Of a DNA stretch of 64,000 nt, positions 10,728 to 20,569 are shown one piece after another (positions within the stretch are counted from its first letter, which is position 1; each line of letters starts with the position of its first letter). Position numbers and translations under genes: made by a program. The stretch spans positions 57,773,253 to 57,837,252 of the forward strand of contig CM051458.1 in the NCBI GenBank assembly GCA_028274465.1. The letters are read 5' to 3'. The notes below the pieces were generated by a model. It did not search any database. It saw only the letters and a list, made by a program, of their open reading frames with translations, and was not told the origin of the DNA. Source of the DNA: Plantago ovata (taxonomy: Eukaryota; Streptophyta; Magnoliopsida; Lamiales; Plantaginaceae).

Positions 10728-11227
10728 CATCTAGTATCACTTTTTATTTACTCATTCTCTTTTGCTAGGGACTAGCTTAAGTTTCATGAGGGGGATGGGA
10801 TGTGAACCATGATGTTAAGTATTGTTTGGCTTTGTGATGTTGAGTAGGATAGTCTTGTTTTTTTTTTATTGAATTTGCACGTTTACTGCTTTCCTAGGAT
10901 AGTCTTGCATGTTTTATATGGAGTTTATTGCCGAATTTTTGAACTTTTTATTGGGTAGATTATCTAACTATGCCATTAATCGTATGCTTCATCTCTATGA
11001 ATTTGTTTGAGGTTTTCTCGCTTTGCTTGTCACATTTATGTATTGCACTTAGTTAAGCTTGGTAGTCTCGACATCACTTAGTGGTGTTTTCTCTACTGCG
11101 GTTCACGAAGGCCTTTATAATAGGATGATGCATGTTAGGGTCTTATGGTTGTTTCCCGAGTAATTATGTACCTAAGAGGCAACAAGTCTTCACCATGCTT
11201 TGAGATTGCTAAATGCCTAGGAAGGAG

Positions 11228-12204
11228 TAGGGGTGTGCAGAAAAACCAAAACCGAAAAACCGATTCGAAAAACCGCAAAACCGATCAGAACCAGTGCGAT
11301 CCAATAGTTTCGGTTCGGATTGCGGATCACTTGTTTTACTAATTTCGGTTTTCGGATCGGATCGGATTAAAATCCGTGGATTATCTGATTAATCCGATCC
11401 GTTATATATATTTTCTAATTTTTATAATATTATACTATATAATGCTTCTTTGCCTTTCTAACCCTACATTATTCCATCCGCCTCCTTTCTCATTTTCTTT
11501 TCTTTCCTCTCTTTCCTATTTTTTCCAAATCATCGAAGTATCCAACATCCCGTCTCCATCGCGGCGAAGAAGAAGCTAACTAAAGAAGGCGGCGCTGCCG
11601 CAGCTGGCATGGAGAAGAAGATAAACAAGAAGAGCATCGAGACGCACAAGATCTACATCTTCAAGGGTTCACTGACATCGGTATCTCCAGCAACAGCAAG
11701 GCCATGGGGATCTTCTGAGCATCTTCATCAACGACATCTTTGAGAAGCTTCGTGGTGAGTTGGCTAAGCACCCTTCTTCTTAGGGGACCAAAGTCGTTGC
11801 CAGATTCACACACGATTGGTGAATTTGGGAATTTAGGGTTAGATTGTTTTGTTGCTTTCTGATCGGTGTTATTTTTATGTTTTGTTCTGATGATGTATTT
11901 CTGAATTCCGATCAAATTTTCGTAATGAATGAATTGATGTTACTGGGTTTTAAAAAAATGATTTGCTGTAAATCGTAATTTATGTACCTACTGGAAATGT
12001 AAGATTTTAATTCGAATGTGAAGAAAAAATAAAGAAAAAAGGAAATATAAATAATTTTCGGATTATTTGGTGTGGATCGGATTAATCCGAAATATTTTCG
12101 GATTAATCCGAATCCGATCCGAAAAGTTCAGATCGGATTTCGGATTGAGCAGAAAGCCACTATTCGGATCGGATTTGATCCGATCCGATCCATGCACACC
12201 CCTA
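11228..12204. mobile_element. E1: hAT-like non-autonomous element carrying H2B fragment, TSD GGAAGGAG
   Basis: The ends are TAGGGGTGTGCA and TGCACACCCCTA, perfect 12-bp inverted repeats of hAT type. The subterminal parts are rich in GGATCGGAT/ATCCGATCC words. The left 8-bp duplication GGAAGGAG is at 11220-11227. Its partner is at 12805-12812, displaced because E2 inserted at the boundary. The centre (about 11560-11830) is a rearranged histone H2B fragment. There is no transposase. Confidence 0.88.
11564..11806 (+). pseudogene. Captured histone H2B fragment
   Basis: Reading from 11564 gives AKKKLTKEGGAAAAGMEKK, then TKK-like NKKSIETHKIYIFK, matching the tail-to-alpha1 part of plant H2B. The following VLKQVH is missing. 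DIGIS and SKAMGI appear next, then in another register FINDIFEKL. The alpha2-alpha3 stretch is absent, and GELAKH with a TKVVA-like end follows. Three internal deletions or frame breaks therefore remove much of the histone fold. A T-rich UTR-like sequence follows. It is not a working histone gene. Its position between hAT inverted repeats indicates transduplication. Confidence 0.85.
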
Positions 12205-12208
12205 GGAA

Positions 12209-12800
12209 CTATGTTCGAGATCTCGCCGGGTCAACCCGGTTCAACCGCTTCTCGGAAGCCTATGCGGGACGAAACACTAAAAACTCGGAAAAATCTCGGA
12301 ACCCGGGATTTTTCCGAGTTTTTGACCGGTTAACCCGGGTCAACCCGGGTTTTTAATTAAAAAATTTTTTTTTAGGAGAAATTGGAAAATACTCAAAATA
12401 GGATCAGCTAAAAAGGAAAAATGTGATTGTACTTGTTTGAACCTTGAACTTGTTTATTTTGATCATTGTTATGTTTGAACCTTGAACTTGTTTGTTTGAT
12501 TTGAATCATTGTAATGTTTGAAGTTTGAATTTCTTTGTTTGATTTGGATCATTGTAATGTTCTAATGATATGCTACTATGAGTCTATGACTTTATTTTGG
12601 TTTCTATGAGTTTATATGATATTTATGTTTGAATTTTCTATGTCATTTGTTGATAAATATGTATAGTATTTGTTATATATAATTTTACGTTTTTTTTTTC
12701 TATTCCGAGACAACTCCGAGACAAATGTCCGAGATGACCCGGGTTGACCCTTCTCAGGAGGTCGTCCGAGATGGACTCCGAGACGAGATCTCAAACATAG
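12209..12800. mobile_element. E2: hAT-like MITE, TSD CCTAGGAA
   Basis: The inverted ends CTATGTTCGAGATCTCG and CGAGATCTCAAACATAG differ at one position. Perfect 8-bp duplications, CCTAGGAA, lie at 12201-12208 and 12801-12808. The left copy is made of E1's last four bases plus the first four of E1's target duplication. It carries GGGTCAACCCGG words near both ends and an AT-rich core without a gene. Confidence 0.88.
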
Positions 12801-12808
12801 CCTAGGAA

Positions 12809-13759
12809 GGAGGTAGTGTGAGGTTGTGTGATCCTTTGTTTATAACCTATTCTTCATAATAGGTTTGGAGAGGGGGTTACACCATCATTAGACTTGTTTT
12901 TCGTTTATCGTGAGTTTATTTTTCCTTTTCCGTAGATTTTGTACTCCAACCTATTCTTTCGAATAGGTTTGGGGAAGTCGTGTGAGTCATTGTTTCTCTT
13001 TTTGTTATGCTACTGCTGGCTAAAACAAAAAATCGAAAAAAAGAAAGAAAAATTCCAGGAAAAAAGAAAAAAAAAAAGAAAAAACAGCAACTGGAAAGAA
13101 AAAAAAAAGACCCCAAAAAAGCAAAGAAGGTTCCAAAAAAGAAAGCCAAATAGCAGTTTAGCAAAGTGTTGTATCTCATTTTCCAATACTTGTAATGTTC
13201 GTAATCGTGTTGTAATTTTCTATTTTTTATCTTTTGTTTTCGAGTGTCATCTGTTCTATACCACCCTCGTCCTGCCATTCAGGAAGTGGTGAATAGCTTA
13301 AGACTTTGCTTGAGAGATGGGTAAAATAGGGGAGTGTTATCTTTTATAGGGAACCCTCCATCGTTTGATGAGAGCCAGTACTGGTTCGACCTCTTTGAGG
13401 GAAAGTCTTAAACTTGGTGAACAGCAGTAAGTCCTCAGTTTCATAGGCACGGGACAACCATTCGTATCTTAGCATGCTTCATTATGTCGTCACTGACTAG
13501 GTCCAGGTAGAGGATGTTACGAGAGACTATCTTGTCTTGACATAAGTGCTTATGCGGATGTGTATAAGTCAATCGAGGTATTCTTCAACCTATATTCATG
13601 CTTTGATTTATATGGTTTTTGTTCATATGTTTTTTGATAGATTCAGTAGATTAGTTCATTTTATTTGGCATGAGACTCCATTTTATGTGTTGCATTGTTT
13701 TTTGCATTAGAGTCTAGCTTAGTTGCTTGAGGACAAGCAAAGGTTCGGTTTGGGGAGTT
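12809..13759 (+). other. Athila-like 3' untranslated internal region
   Basis: This is non-coding sequence between the nested hAT elements and the 3' LTR. It includes two AACCTATTCTT...AATAGGTTTGG hairpins (near 12846 and 12948) and an A-rich tract at 13021-13150. It ends with TTGGGGAGTT as the likely purine-tract region. Open frames across the A-rich tract are compositional. Confidence 0.6.
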
Positions 13760-14111
13760 TGATGAATGTGTATTTTACACTTTCATTTTAGTCTTTTTCA
13801 CCTATTTTAGCTATCCTCTATGTTAATTTAGCTATATTTTAGTGCATTTTATTAGAATAGTGTCACATTTCCCTTTAGATTTTATTTTACAGGTTTTGGT
13901 TGAAAAACGAGGATTTCCGGGCAATTATATTGAAGTTGACAAGGAATTGGTGTTCCAAAAGCCTATTTGGAGTATCTGAAGGTTTCCGGATAGGATTTGG
14001 AGTCTAGGGGTCGAATCTAGAGGTTAGAAGGCCACTAGAAGTCAGAAACCGAGTCCGAAAAGGGGAAGAAATCCAAAAACACGTCGAAAACGCGGAATTC
14101 CGTGAAATTTA

Positions 14112-14195
14112 CTCCCGGGAGAACCGCCCGGGACGTGGGGCGAATCGCCCCACACCGGGCGAATCGCCCGGTGTGTGGGGCCCTTCGCCCCACAC
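14112..14195. repeat. Chain of GC-rich palindromes
   Basis: In succession there are a TCCCGGGA palindrome, GTGGGGCGAATCGCCCCAC (14135-14153, perfect 9-nt arms), an overlapping 23-nt palindrome at 14152-14174 (perfect 11-nt arms, core GGGCGAATCGCCC) and an imperfect hairpin with GTGTGGGG/CCCCACAC arms ending near 14195. They sit just upstream of the TATA box. Confidence 0.9.
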
Positions 14196-14206
14196 TATTT
14201 CGAAGC

Positions 14207-14216
14207 CTATATATAG
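14207..14216 (+). promoter_or_regulatory. Athila-like LTR TATA box
   Basis: CTATATATAG lies about 12 bp after the palindrome chain, the expected place for the U3 core promoter. Confidence 0.7.
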
Positions 14217-15072
14217 TTTCTCAGGTTTTCTCCGAAATTCATACTTTTCCAGACCTACTCTCTTACCTTTCTCTGTAGTTTTAGGTAGGAACTTCCCAGA
14301 GCCTGTTCTGGGGGTTCGTAGCTTAACACTTTTTCATAGCAGTTTGGAGCTTGTAAGATCGCGATTCTTCGGAGACTGACAACCTTCGGTAACATTGTAT
14401 CTTACGGTTTATTCTACTTATTTTTATATATCTTTCAACATGTTTTCTTCTATGATTTTTATTGATTGCATGACAACTATGAGTAGCTAAACTTATCGTT
14501 GGTGGTAGTATGTGAATTCTTAGCGAAGGGTAGATAATCATGCTAATGGCTATATCGCGCATTATACTCCGTGCTATTGCTTTATTTCGTTGATCAGGCT
14601 CAGCCTATATCCTCGTATGTTGATTAATTATTATGCACAATTGGACCCTCGTCGACCTATGCATATCTTTATCTTCGTAGTGTTGAATAATTACGGAACA
14701 CAATTGGACAATAGTGTTTGACTTGTCAGTATCTTTATCTTCGTAGTGTTTAATAATTACAACAGGACATTCGATTGATCAAAGATCTCCATGCAAAACC
14801 GAGAAATTTACGCATGATTATTAACCCGTTATGCTTTGAAGGATCATACTATCACCAATCTCCATTATCTGTTAGAAAAACCCTTTGGTATACCGTCTGC
14901 TGTTTTATATTCTAAATTAGATTTGATAAAGCTAGTTATAGTCCTTAGAGAACGACACTCGTGGTCATTCTACTGCTACACTACGGTTTTCGTTGTAGTT
15001 GTGAATTGCCTTTGGCTAAATAACAAATTTATTTGATTAATTGAGTCTGACGAACTTGGTTACATCAATCGG

Positions 15073-16952
15073 CTCGCGACTCCGGCTCCGACAGTGTTCG
15101 CACGCTGCTCGGTTCGATCTCCGTTCCTGATCGTTTTCCGTTGTTGTTGACGTTCAAATTAATCTCAACTCGATCCGAAAGGTAGTGCTCTCGATTCTGT
15201 TTCTTCTACCTTTTCGTTTTTTCTTTTTGGTTATTACGATTTTTGGACGATTTTACCCTTGATATATTCTGGATATTACCATATTACCCCTGAATCGAAC
15301 CTGGATTTGACAATTTTACCCCTGGACGTGTTCTGGTCCTTTTTGCCCTTCCGTATTGGACTGATGATTTAGATTATTACCTCGATTTTGAATCTGAATT
15401 GACCGTTATACCCTTGCAGTTGGACAGAATTTTGGATTGTTAATTGACTACGTTTTTGAATTGACTGTTTTACCCTTTCGTATTTCAGGACTATGTAGAC
15501 TGTTTCACCTTGTTGATTGGTTTGACCGTTGACCTAGCTTTCGCAAAATTACCGTTTGGCCCTTGAACTACTGCTTTGACTTTTAAAACCCTAGTTGACC
15601 TTGGAAATTACACAATTACCCCTGTTGACTGTGACTTGACGTTTATACCCTTGAACCGAGTCTGGACCGTAAATAGTTAGTTGGGCTGCCGACTGAAGTT
15701 GACTTTTGCCCTTCCTATCTTGGGTTGTGAAACTGTGATAAGCTTTTCGTATTTCAAACTAAATGACCTTCAAGTCCGTTTTCTTTAAAACTTTGTAACA
15801 GCTTGGGGGCTAGCATAGTTGGTTTGGTGCAGACTAGTTCAACCTTAAGGTCCAGAGTTCGAGCCCCTCCTTTGCCCATTCTTCACTGACCTTTTTATTT
15901 TCATTCGTCTAGCTTTTGTTCGATTTCTAGTTAGTGACTAGACGCTTTCTGTTTAGGTGCTCCGTCCGTTAGCTCTTAGTGCGCTGCTCTTGTGGATCAT
16001 TGCTTGCAAGGCTTAAGGTGAGTGTTCACCCCTAAACTTATCTATTTGCGAAAAACTGGAAGGCTATGTGACAATCTGTATCTATTACTATATATACTGT
16101 TTTACTGTATGCTTCCGCGTAAAAGTAACTAAGTCCTAAGTATGACTATTTACTTTCTCTGTTTATTGCTACTCTGTTCTGGATTATCTTTTCTGCAGGA
16201 ACACTTATGGTGTTTGATTGTTCGTATCTGTTTGTTCTGTATCTGTTCTGTCTGTTTCTGTGTGACCGGTCGATTAGGTCGTAATTAGGTAGGCTTGGGT
16301 AGTAGAGGACTATCGGTCTTGCTTGGTTATTGCCTAGTCTAATCCCTTTTAGGCGCGAGGCAGAAGTCGCTGAGGTCTATTAGGGTCGTAGGTTCTGTTT
16401 CCCCAAAGTACACGGGGGTTTCTATTTCTGTCCGGAGTTGTATACCCTATGGAGGGAGCTATAAGGGCTATTGGGAGTAGGAGCAATAAGGCGGGCTGCA
16501 CCAACGGACCTGACTTATCTGTTCTGTCTTTCTGTTCTGTTATCTGTTCTGTTTGTTATATTATCTGCTGAAAAGGATTTTGATTTCAAAAATTGTTTAC
16601 TTTCTGTTTGTTAACTTAGAACCTCACTGAGATCCTTTATCTCACACTCTCTTTGTTTTCAAAATTCCTTCCTTCCAGATACTACTGAGGATGCACGCGA
16701 GTAGGATGCCAGCGACTGAGAGAAGGGTCTGGGGTGTCTTTGGGAATTTATTTCAAAATAAGAAGATGAAACTTTTCATTGTCTTCAATAGTTGTTATTC
16801 ATTTGATTTCTAAGTTACCGTTGGATATTTACTTGATTCTGTTAGTGCTGTGCGCGTCAAATATTATTATGGCATTTATTGTTTTTAAAAATTATTTCGG
16901 ATTTTCTCTTTTCAAGAAATTATTTTGTTTTCTAAAAACCGATACCGTTACA
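15073..16952 (+). repeat. G1 3' LTR, right part
   Basis: The G1 LTR resumes with CTCGCGACTCCGGCTCC after the ATCGG duplication and runs to CCGTTACA at 16952. It holds a tRNA-like block (A box 15811-15822, B box 15855-15865). Confidence 0.93.
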
Positions 16953-16957
16953 GATGT

Positions 16958-17491
16958 GGAATGGAGATTTGGTCTTATTTATATCCGGACTGAATTTTGT
17001 TAACCTTAATTAACATGTACACATGACTCATTTAGCTAGCTTACTAACTAATGTGTCTTTTGTTTTTTTTTATTTATTTATTTTTTATTTTTACTTAAAT
17101 TGTGATCAGTTCTTTTTGTTGAATATATTTATATGAGTCGTAAATTACATTTGTTTGCACAACAATGATACCGCAAGATGACAAACATTAGAACTTGAAC
17201 CACCTCAAATGCATAATTACTCATCATGTAATAAAATAAGTTAGTTATGGTTTATATCTTTAAGTAGTTATGAGTAAAAGAGAATTGTACCATATATTCT
17301 TGATTTTTTTATTTTCTTTTTTCCGAGGGTTTTACATCTCCTGCAAGTTGAGGCGTGTCGACCATAATGCAAAAAATAATTGTGTTTTTAAGCTAACTTT
17401 GAGCAATCATTTATATGAGCATTTACAACCGGTTTTGGACGTTCATTATATCAACGCGAAACTTGTGAGATGAGCTTCCATATATCATTTG
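16958..17491. other. Non-coding AT-rich DNA
   Basis: I recognise nothing here apart from the target duplication of the next element, ATCATTTG, at 17484-17491. Confidence 0.5.
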
Positions 17492-18069
17492 TAGACCTAG
17501 CAAACGGGTTGATCGGGTCGGATTCGAATCGGATGATTTTGGATCGAATCGTATCGGGTCGGATTCGGATGTATTCGGATTTCAAGTTTTTTTATCGAAT
17601 TCAGGTGTTATTCTGATTATAAATTTCAAACATTTCAGATCGGATAAATTTCGGATCGGGTCAATTCGGATAATACCAATTCGAATTCAGTGTTGATTGA
17701 ATATTTAAACGCAAAATCATTTTTATAATGAAAATTTATGAAATATTACAACTTCAAAATCTTAATTATAAGTTAGTTATATATGAAATATATATTTTAA
17801 ATGAAAATAATTATGTATTCCCTATAAATTAAATTCGGATAATTTCGGATTGAAAGAGTTCGGGTCACATTTAATTCGGATCGAATGAATTTCGGATTGA
17901 ATTTATTTGGGAGATTTCAAATTGTTTGATTCGGATAAAAAAAATTGGGTGCTTTCGGATTGGATTTCGGATCAAAGTTTGGATGTTTGACCATAAATTT
18001 TTGGTTGACAATTCGGGTTTCGGATTGGATCGAGTCGGATCGAATTTCGGATGTATTTTGCCAGGTCTA
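17492..18069. mobile_element. hAT-like MITE, TSD ATCATTTG
   Basis: The ends TAGACCTAGCAAA and TTTTGCCAGGTCTA are imperfect inverted repeats. They are flanked by perfect 8-bp duplications, ATCATTTG, at 17484-17491 and 18070-18077. The subterminal zones are full of TCGGAT/ATCCGA words in opposite arrangement. There is no transposase. Confidence 0.88.
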
Positions 18070-18077
18070 ATCATTTG

Positions 18078-19245
18078 TATGAATTTCACTTTTTGTTGTG
18101 AATGATAATTTGGCTTGATGGAAGGTTACTAATTCAACTACAAATCGCCGATTTCATTGGCCAGTTTATTGGCGGCCACCAGAATGCTTTTTCTATGGGT
18201 GGATGTAAAGTGACCACGTTTGTATCACTGTTGTTGTTTTCCTCCCCATATATTGAGAGGCTTGACCTCTCATCGAGAACATCCAATACATCTGAAAGAT
18301 ACGAAAACATCCTGATTTCCATACAATCAGGGTGTGATGTCGAGAGTTTGTACGAAGGGCTGGGAGAAGTGTTTGGACCCGGAGACTGGAGTCCCGGTTT
18401 TCTAATGTCTAATGGTTTTTGGTGTTTGGTTTGCTTTATTAACCTTGTTTTGTAGGTTATAAAGGAAGGATATGCCAATTTCATTTTGGGGGGTGGGGTG
18501 GTTTCTTCTTGGTGAGTAGATTCGGATAGGAGACTCAGTCTTTATCGGGTCTTAAACTTCCTTCCACATTTGAATTTGAGGACTTGAACTTTGACAGTTA
18601 AGAGTAAAAATCTCAGAGAGGCCCTTGTCTTACTCGTGCGGTTACTTTGCTCGTTTTTATCATGATGGTCACGCTTTAAATTACTTGCCACTTGTTGTGT
18701 TGGTTGTGTGAACTTAAGGGGAGGGATAGAGTTAACATAAGTCGTAGTCATCCCGCTTGTTACAAGGATGGACCTTAATTGGCGTTTGATGGAGCTTCGA
18801 ATGTTCCTATTTTAATGTTGCTCATTATAAGTTCACCTACCGGCATAGGGGGAGGAGTGTGATCACGAGAGGGTGTGTGTATGTTAACGTTCTGTGGGTG
18901 TGTTTTGTTTGTGGTTCCTTTCAAGTTTTCTATTTGGGCGGTGGCATTTTGGTTCTTTCAAGAATTGAAGCCTTTTGTACGGGTGCGGTGGCCTTCTTCT
19001 TGTTGTGGTGATCATCCTACTTTGCTCTCGCTTCTCGCTACTATTGGTGCCCATGATTGCTTTTGATTCGTGACAAAATTCTTGGTGGCTTTCGATTCAT
19101 GGGATTTTCTTCGAACTTTTAGACAATTTTGGTTGTTACTAGTTGATGATAGGGTTGTTTAGAACTGAGGTTGATATCTTTGTAATTCGATTTACGATTT
19201 AGCTTGTTGTATTTAGGAACTTTTCTAGAGCATTTCTCATGCATG
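18078..19245. other. Unassigned DNA with weak open frames
   Basis: Opposed frames of 116-117 codons overlap at 18102-18484. Neither shows a domain, repeat or codon signature I recognise, and each is a shadow of the other. The rest (to 19245) is mixed-composition DNA without recognisable ends. It may be part of a decayed transposon or old intergenic DNA. This is the one stretch between large elements that I cannot assign. Confidence 0.3.
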
Positions 19246-20258
19246 TGTTAGTAAAAGTGAGAAGAAATTGCCTCTAAGGCTAAGTAGCGGAAGTTTAAAA
19301 AAAAAATCTTTTGATCTCACTAAACTGATATGACTATATTACATTTATTAAGCTAGGAGATATCACTTACGTGTCCTCCAGCAGATAGGCAAATTCATCG
19401 GGCAGCTGTTCTTCGATCTCCAGACAGAGCCTTGCAATCTCCTCGTCCGGATGGTTGATTCCTTCTTCGTCAGAGATGAAATCTTCGTCAGCAGAATCTC
19501 CAAGATGGCTCATCAACAGGTTGATTATTTCCTTCGACCTTGGTATCCACAGGCAGTGGTTTCTATCAAGAACGCTAGGAGGTTCTTCTGTTGAGCTGAT
19601 AGAGAGAATGAATATTTTCTTTCTGACTTTCAGAGAGAAAATATTTTCACGTGTGTTGGAATAGAATGAAAGACTTCTTTTTTTCTGATTTAGTCAGTAA
19701 ATTTGTTTAAAATATCATGTTAGATTTTATTATCCCAACAAATTTGATTGACTAGGAGACTCAAAAGTCATCAACAAACCTAGCAAACAGATAAATCAAA
19801 CTATTAAAAGAAAGAGTTAAAAGAAAACAGGGAAAATAAAATAAATAAATGAACAGAACACATGGGGCAGCAAAACGCTGCTCCCATTGCCGTCGACCAG
19901 CAGCTGGGTCGACCCAGCTGCCTGGTTCAGTTTTATCTATTTATTTTATTCTCCTTTCTTTATTTGGATCTCATTCTAATTCCCGTCCAAATGCACAAGC
20001 TTCAATTAATTAATTAAATCCAATTCAATTCAATTAATTATATTTCTAAAATATATATTCCATATATAATGAATTAATATTAATCTAATTAATAATAATT
20101 CCATAATATGTATATATATAGCAATTCAACATTAATCTAATTAATATTTAATCCTATATATATAGCTCGTTTGTAGAAACACCACCTTGAAGTGTGACCC
20201 ATAGGGCCTTGCATATTAAGCAATAATCTAATTAAGGTCACAATAAATTCCTAGACAA
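19246..20258 (-). repeat. Element B 3' LTR, first segment
   Basis: It matches the right LTR from 62102 (TGTTAGTAAAAGTG) to CCTAGACAA. It is interrupted at 20259 by element A, whose duplicated target GACAA is 20254-20258. Confidence 0.92.
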
Positions 20259-20569
20259 TGTTGGTCCCTTTAAAAAACAAGAAAAGACTAGGGGGGGGGG
20301 GGGTGAATAGTCTTTTCAAACTTTCGTCGTTTAAAACTTTCTCCGCAAGTGCTTATTACTTTTCCGTAATGAGTTTGTTGATACTTAACTTTCTCAGCAA
20401 GCGTAAGTTACTTTTCAGCAACTAGGTTTGCTGATACTTAAAATCAGAGCGGAAGTCTTTGATACAATAAGTGCTCTTTTAGTAAGTAAAGGTTTCAGCA
20501 AGTGATGTGAGTGACTGTGTACAGACAGATATGATTTGCTGAAAACTAAGTACAGTAAGTAAATCACAC

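Larger units (their letters stand above)
9520..15067 (+). mobile_element. Athila-like Ty3/Gypsy element, non-autonomous, TSD ATCGG
   Basis: It starts TGATGAATGTG and ends TTACATCA, flanked by perfect ATCGG repeats. A second TGATGAATGTG at 13760 marks the 3' LTR. The sequence before it (GACAAGCAAAGG, then TTTGGGGAGTT) is the purine-tract context typical of Athila-type elements. The 5' LTR is cut after about 247 bp and runs straight into a gag fragment. RT, RNase H and integrase are absent. Two nested hAT-like elements make up about 1.6 kb of the interior. Confidence 0.85.
13760..15067 (+). repeat. Athila-like 3' LTR (1308 bp)
   Basis: It begins TGATGAATGTG and ends TTACATCA. It contains a chain of GC palindromes (14112-14195) directly followed by the TATA box at 14207. 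It has no coding capacity. It is complete, unlike the 5' LTR. Confidence 0.88.
4886..16952 (+). mobile_element. G1: Ty3/Gypsy element with internal deletion, TSD GATGT
   Basis: Both LTRs start TGTAACGCCC and end ACCGTTACA. A perfect duplication, GATGT, flanks the element at 4881-4885 and 16953-16957. An initiator-Met primer-binding site follows the 5' LTR and a purine tract precedes the 3' LTR. The interior is only about 950 bp (7610-8561): it keeps a gag zinc-knuckle remnant and has lost protease, RT, RNase H and integrase. The 3' LTR is split by the Athila-like insertion at 9520-15067. LTR and leader sequence match the G2 chromovirus at 27105, so G1 is a deletion derivative of the same lineage. 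Confidence 0.93.

Noticed and set aside
11564..11806. Functional histone H2B gene
   Set aside because: Start, loop and alpha2-alpha3 segments are missing and the frame changes several times.
12916..13292. Opposed Lys-rich and Phe-rich frames in the Athila-like 3' region
   Set aside because: They are produced by an A-rich tract at 13021-13150. No protein-like pattern and no conserved start.
18102..18484. Host gene exon
   Set aside because: Open frames exist on both strands over the same bases and neither has recognisable domains, splice signals or neighbours that would support a gene.
20289..20303. G homopolymer as a G-quadruplex or special site
   Set aside because: A single G run is present in both A LTRs with variable length. 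It is more likely a slippage-prone tract, and its length may be unreliable in the assembly.
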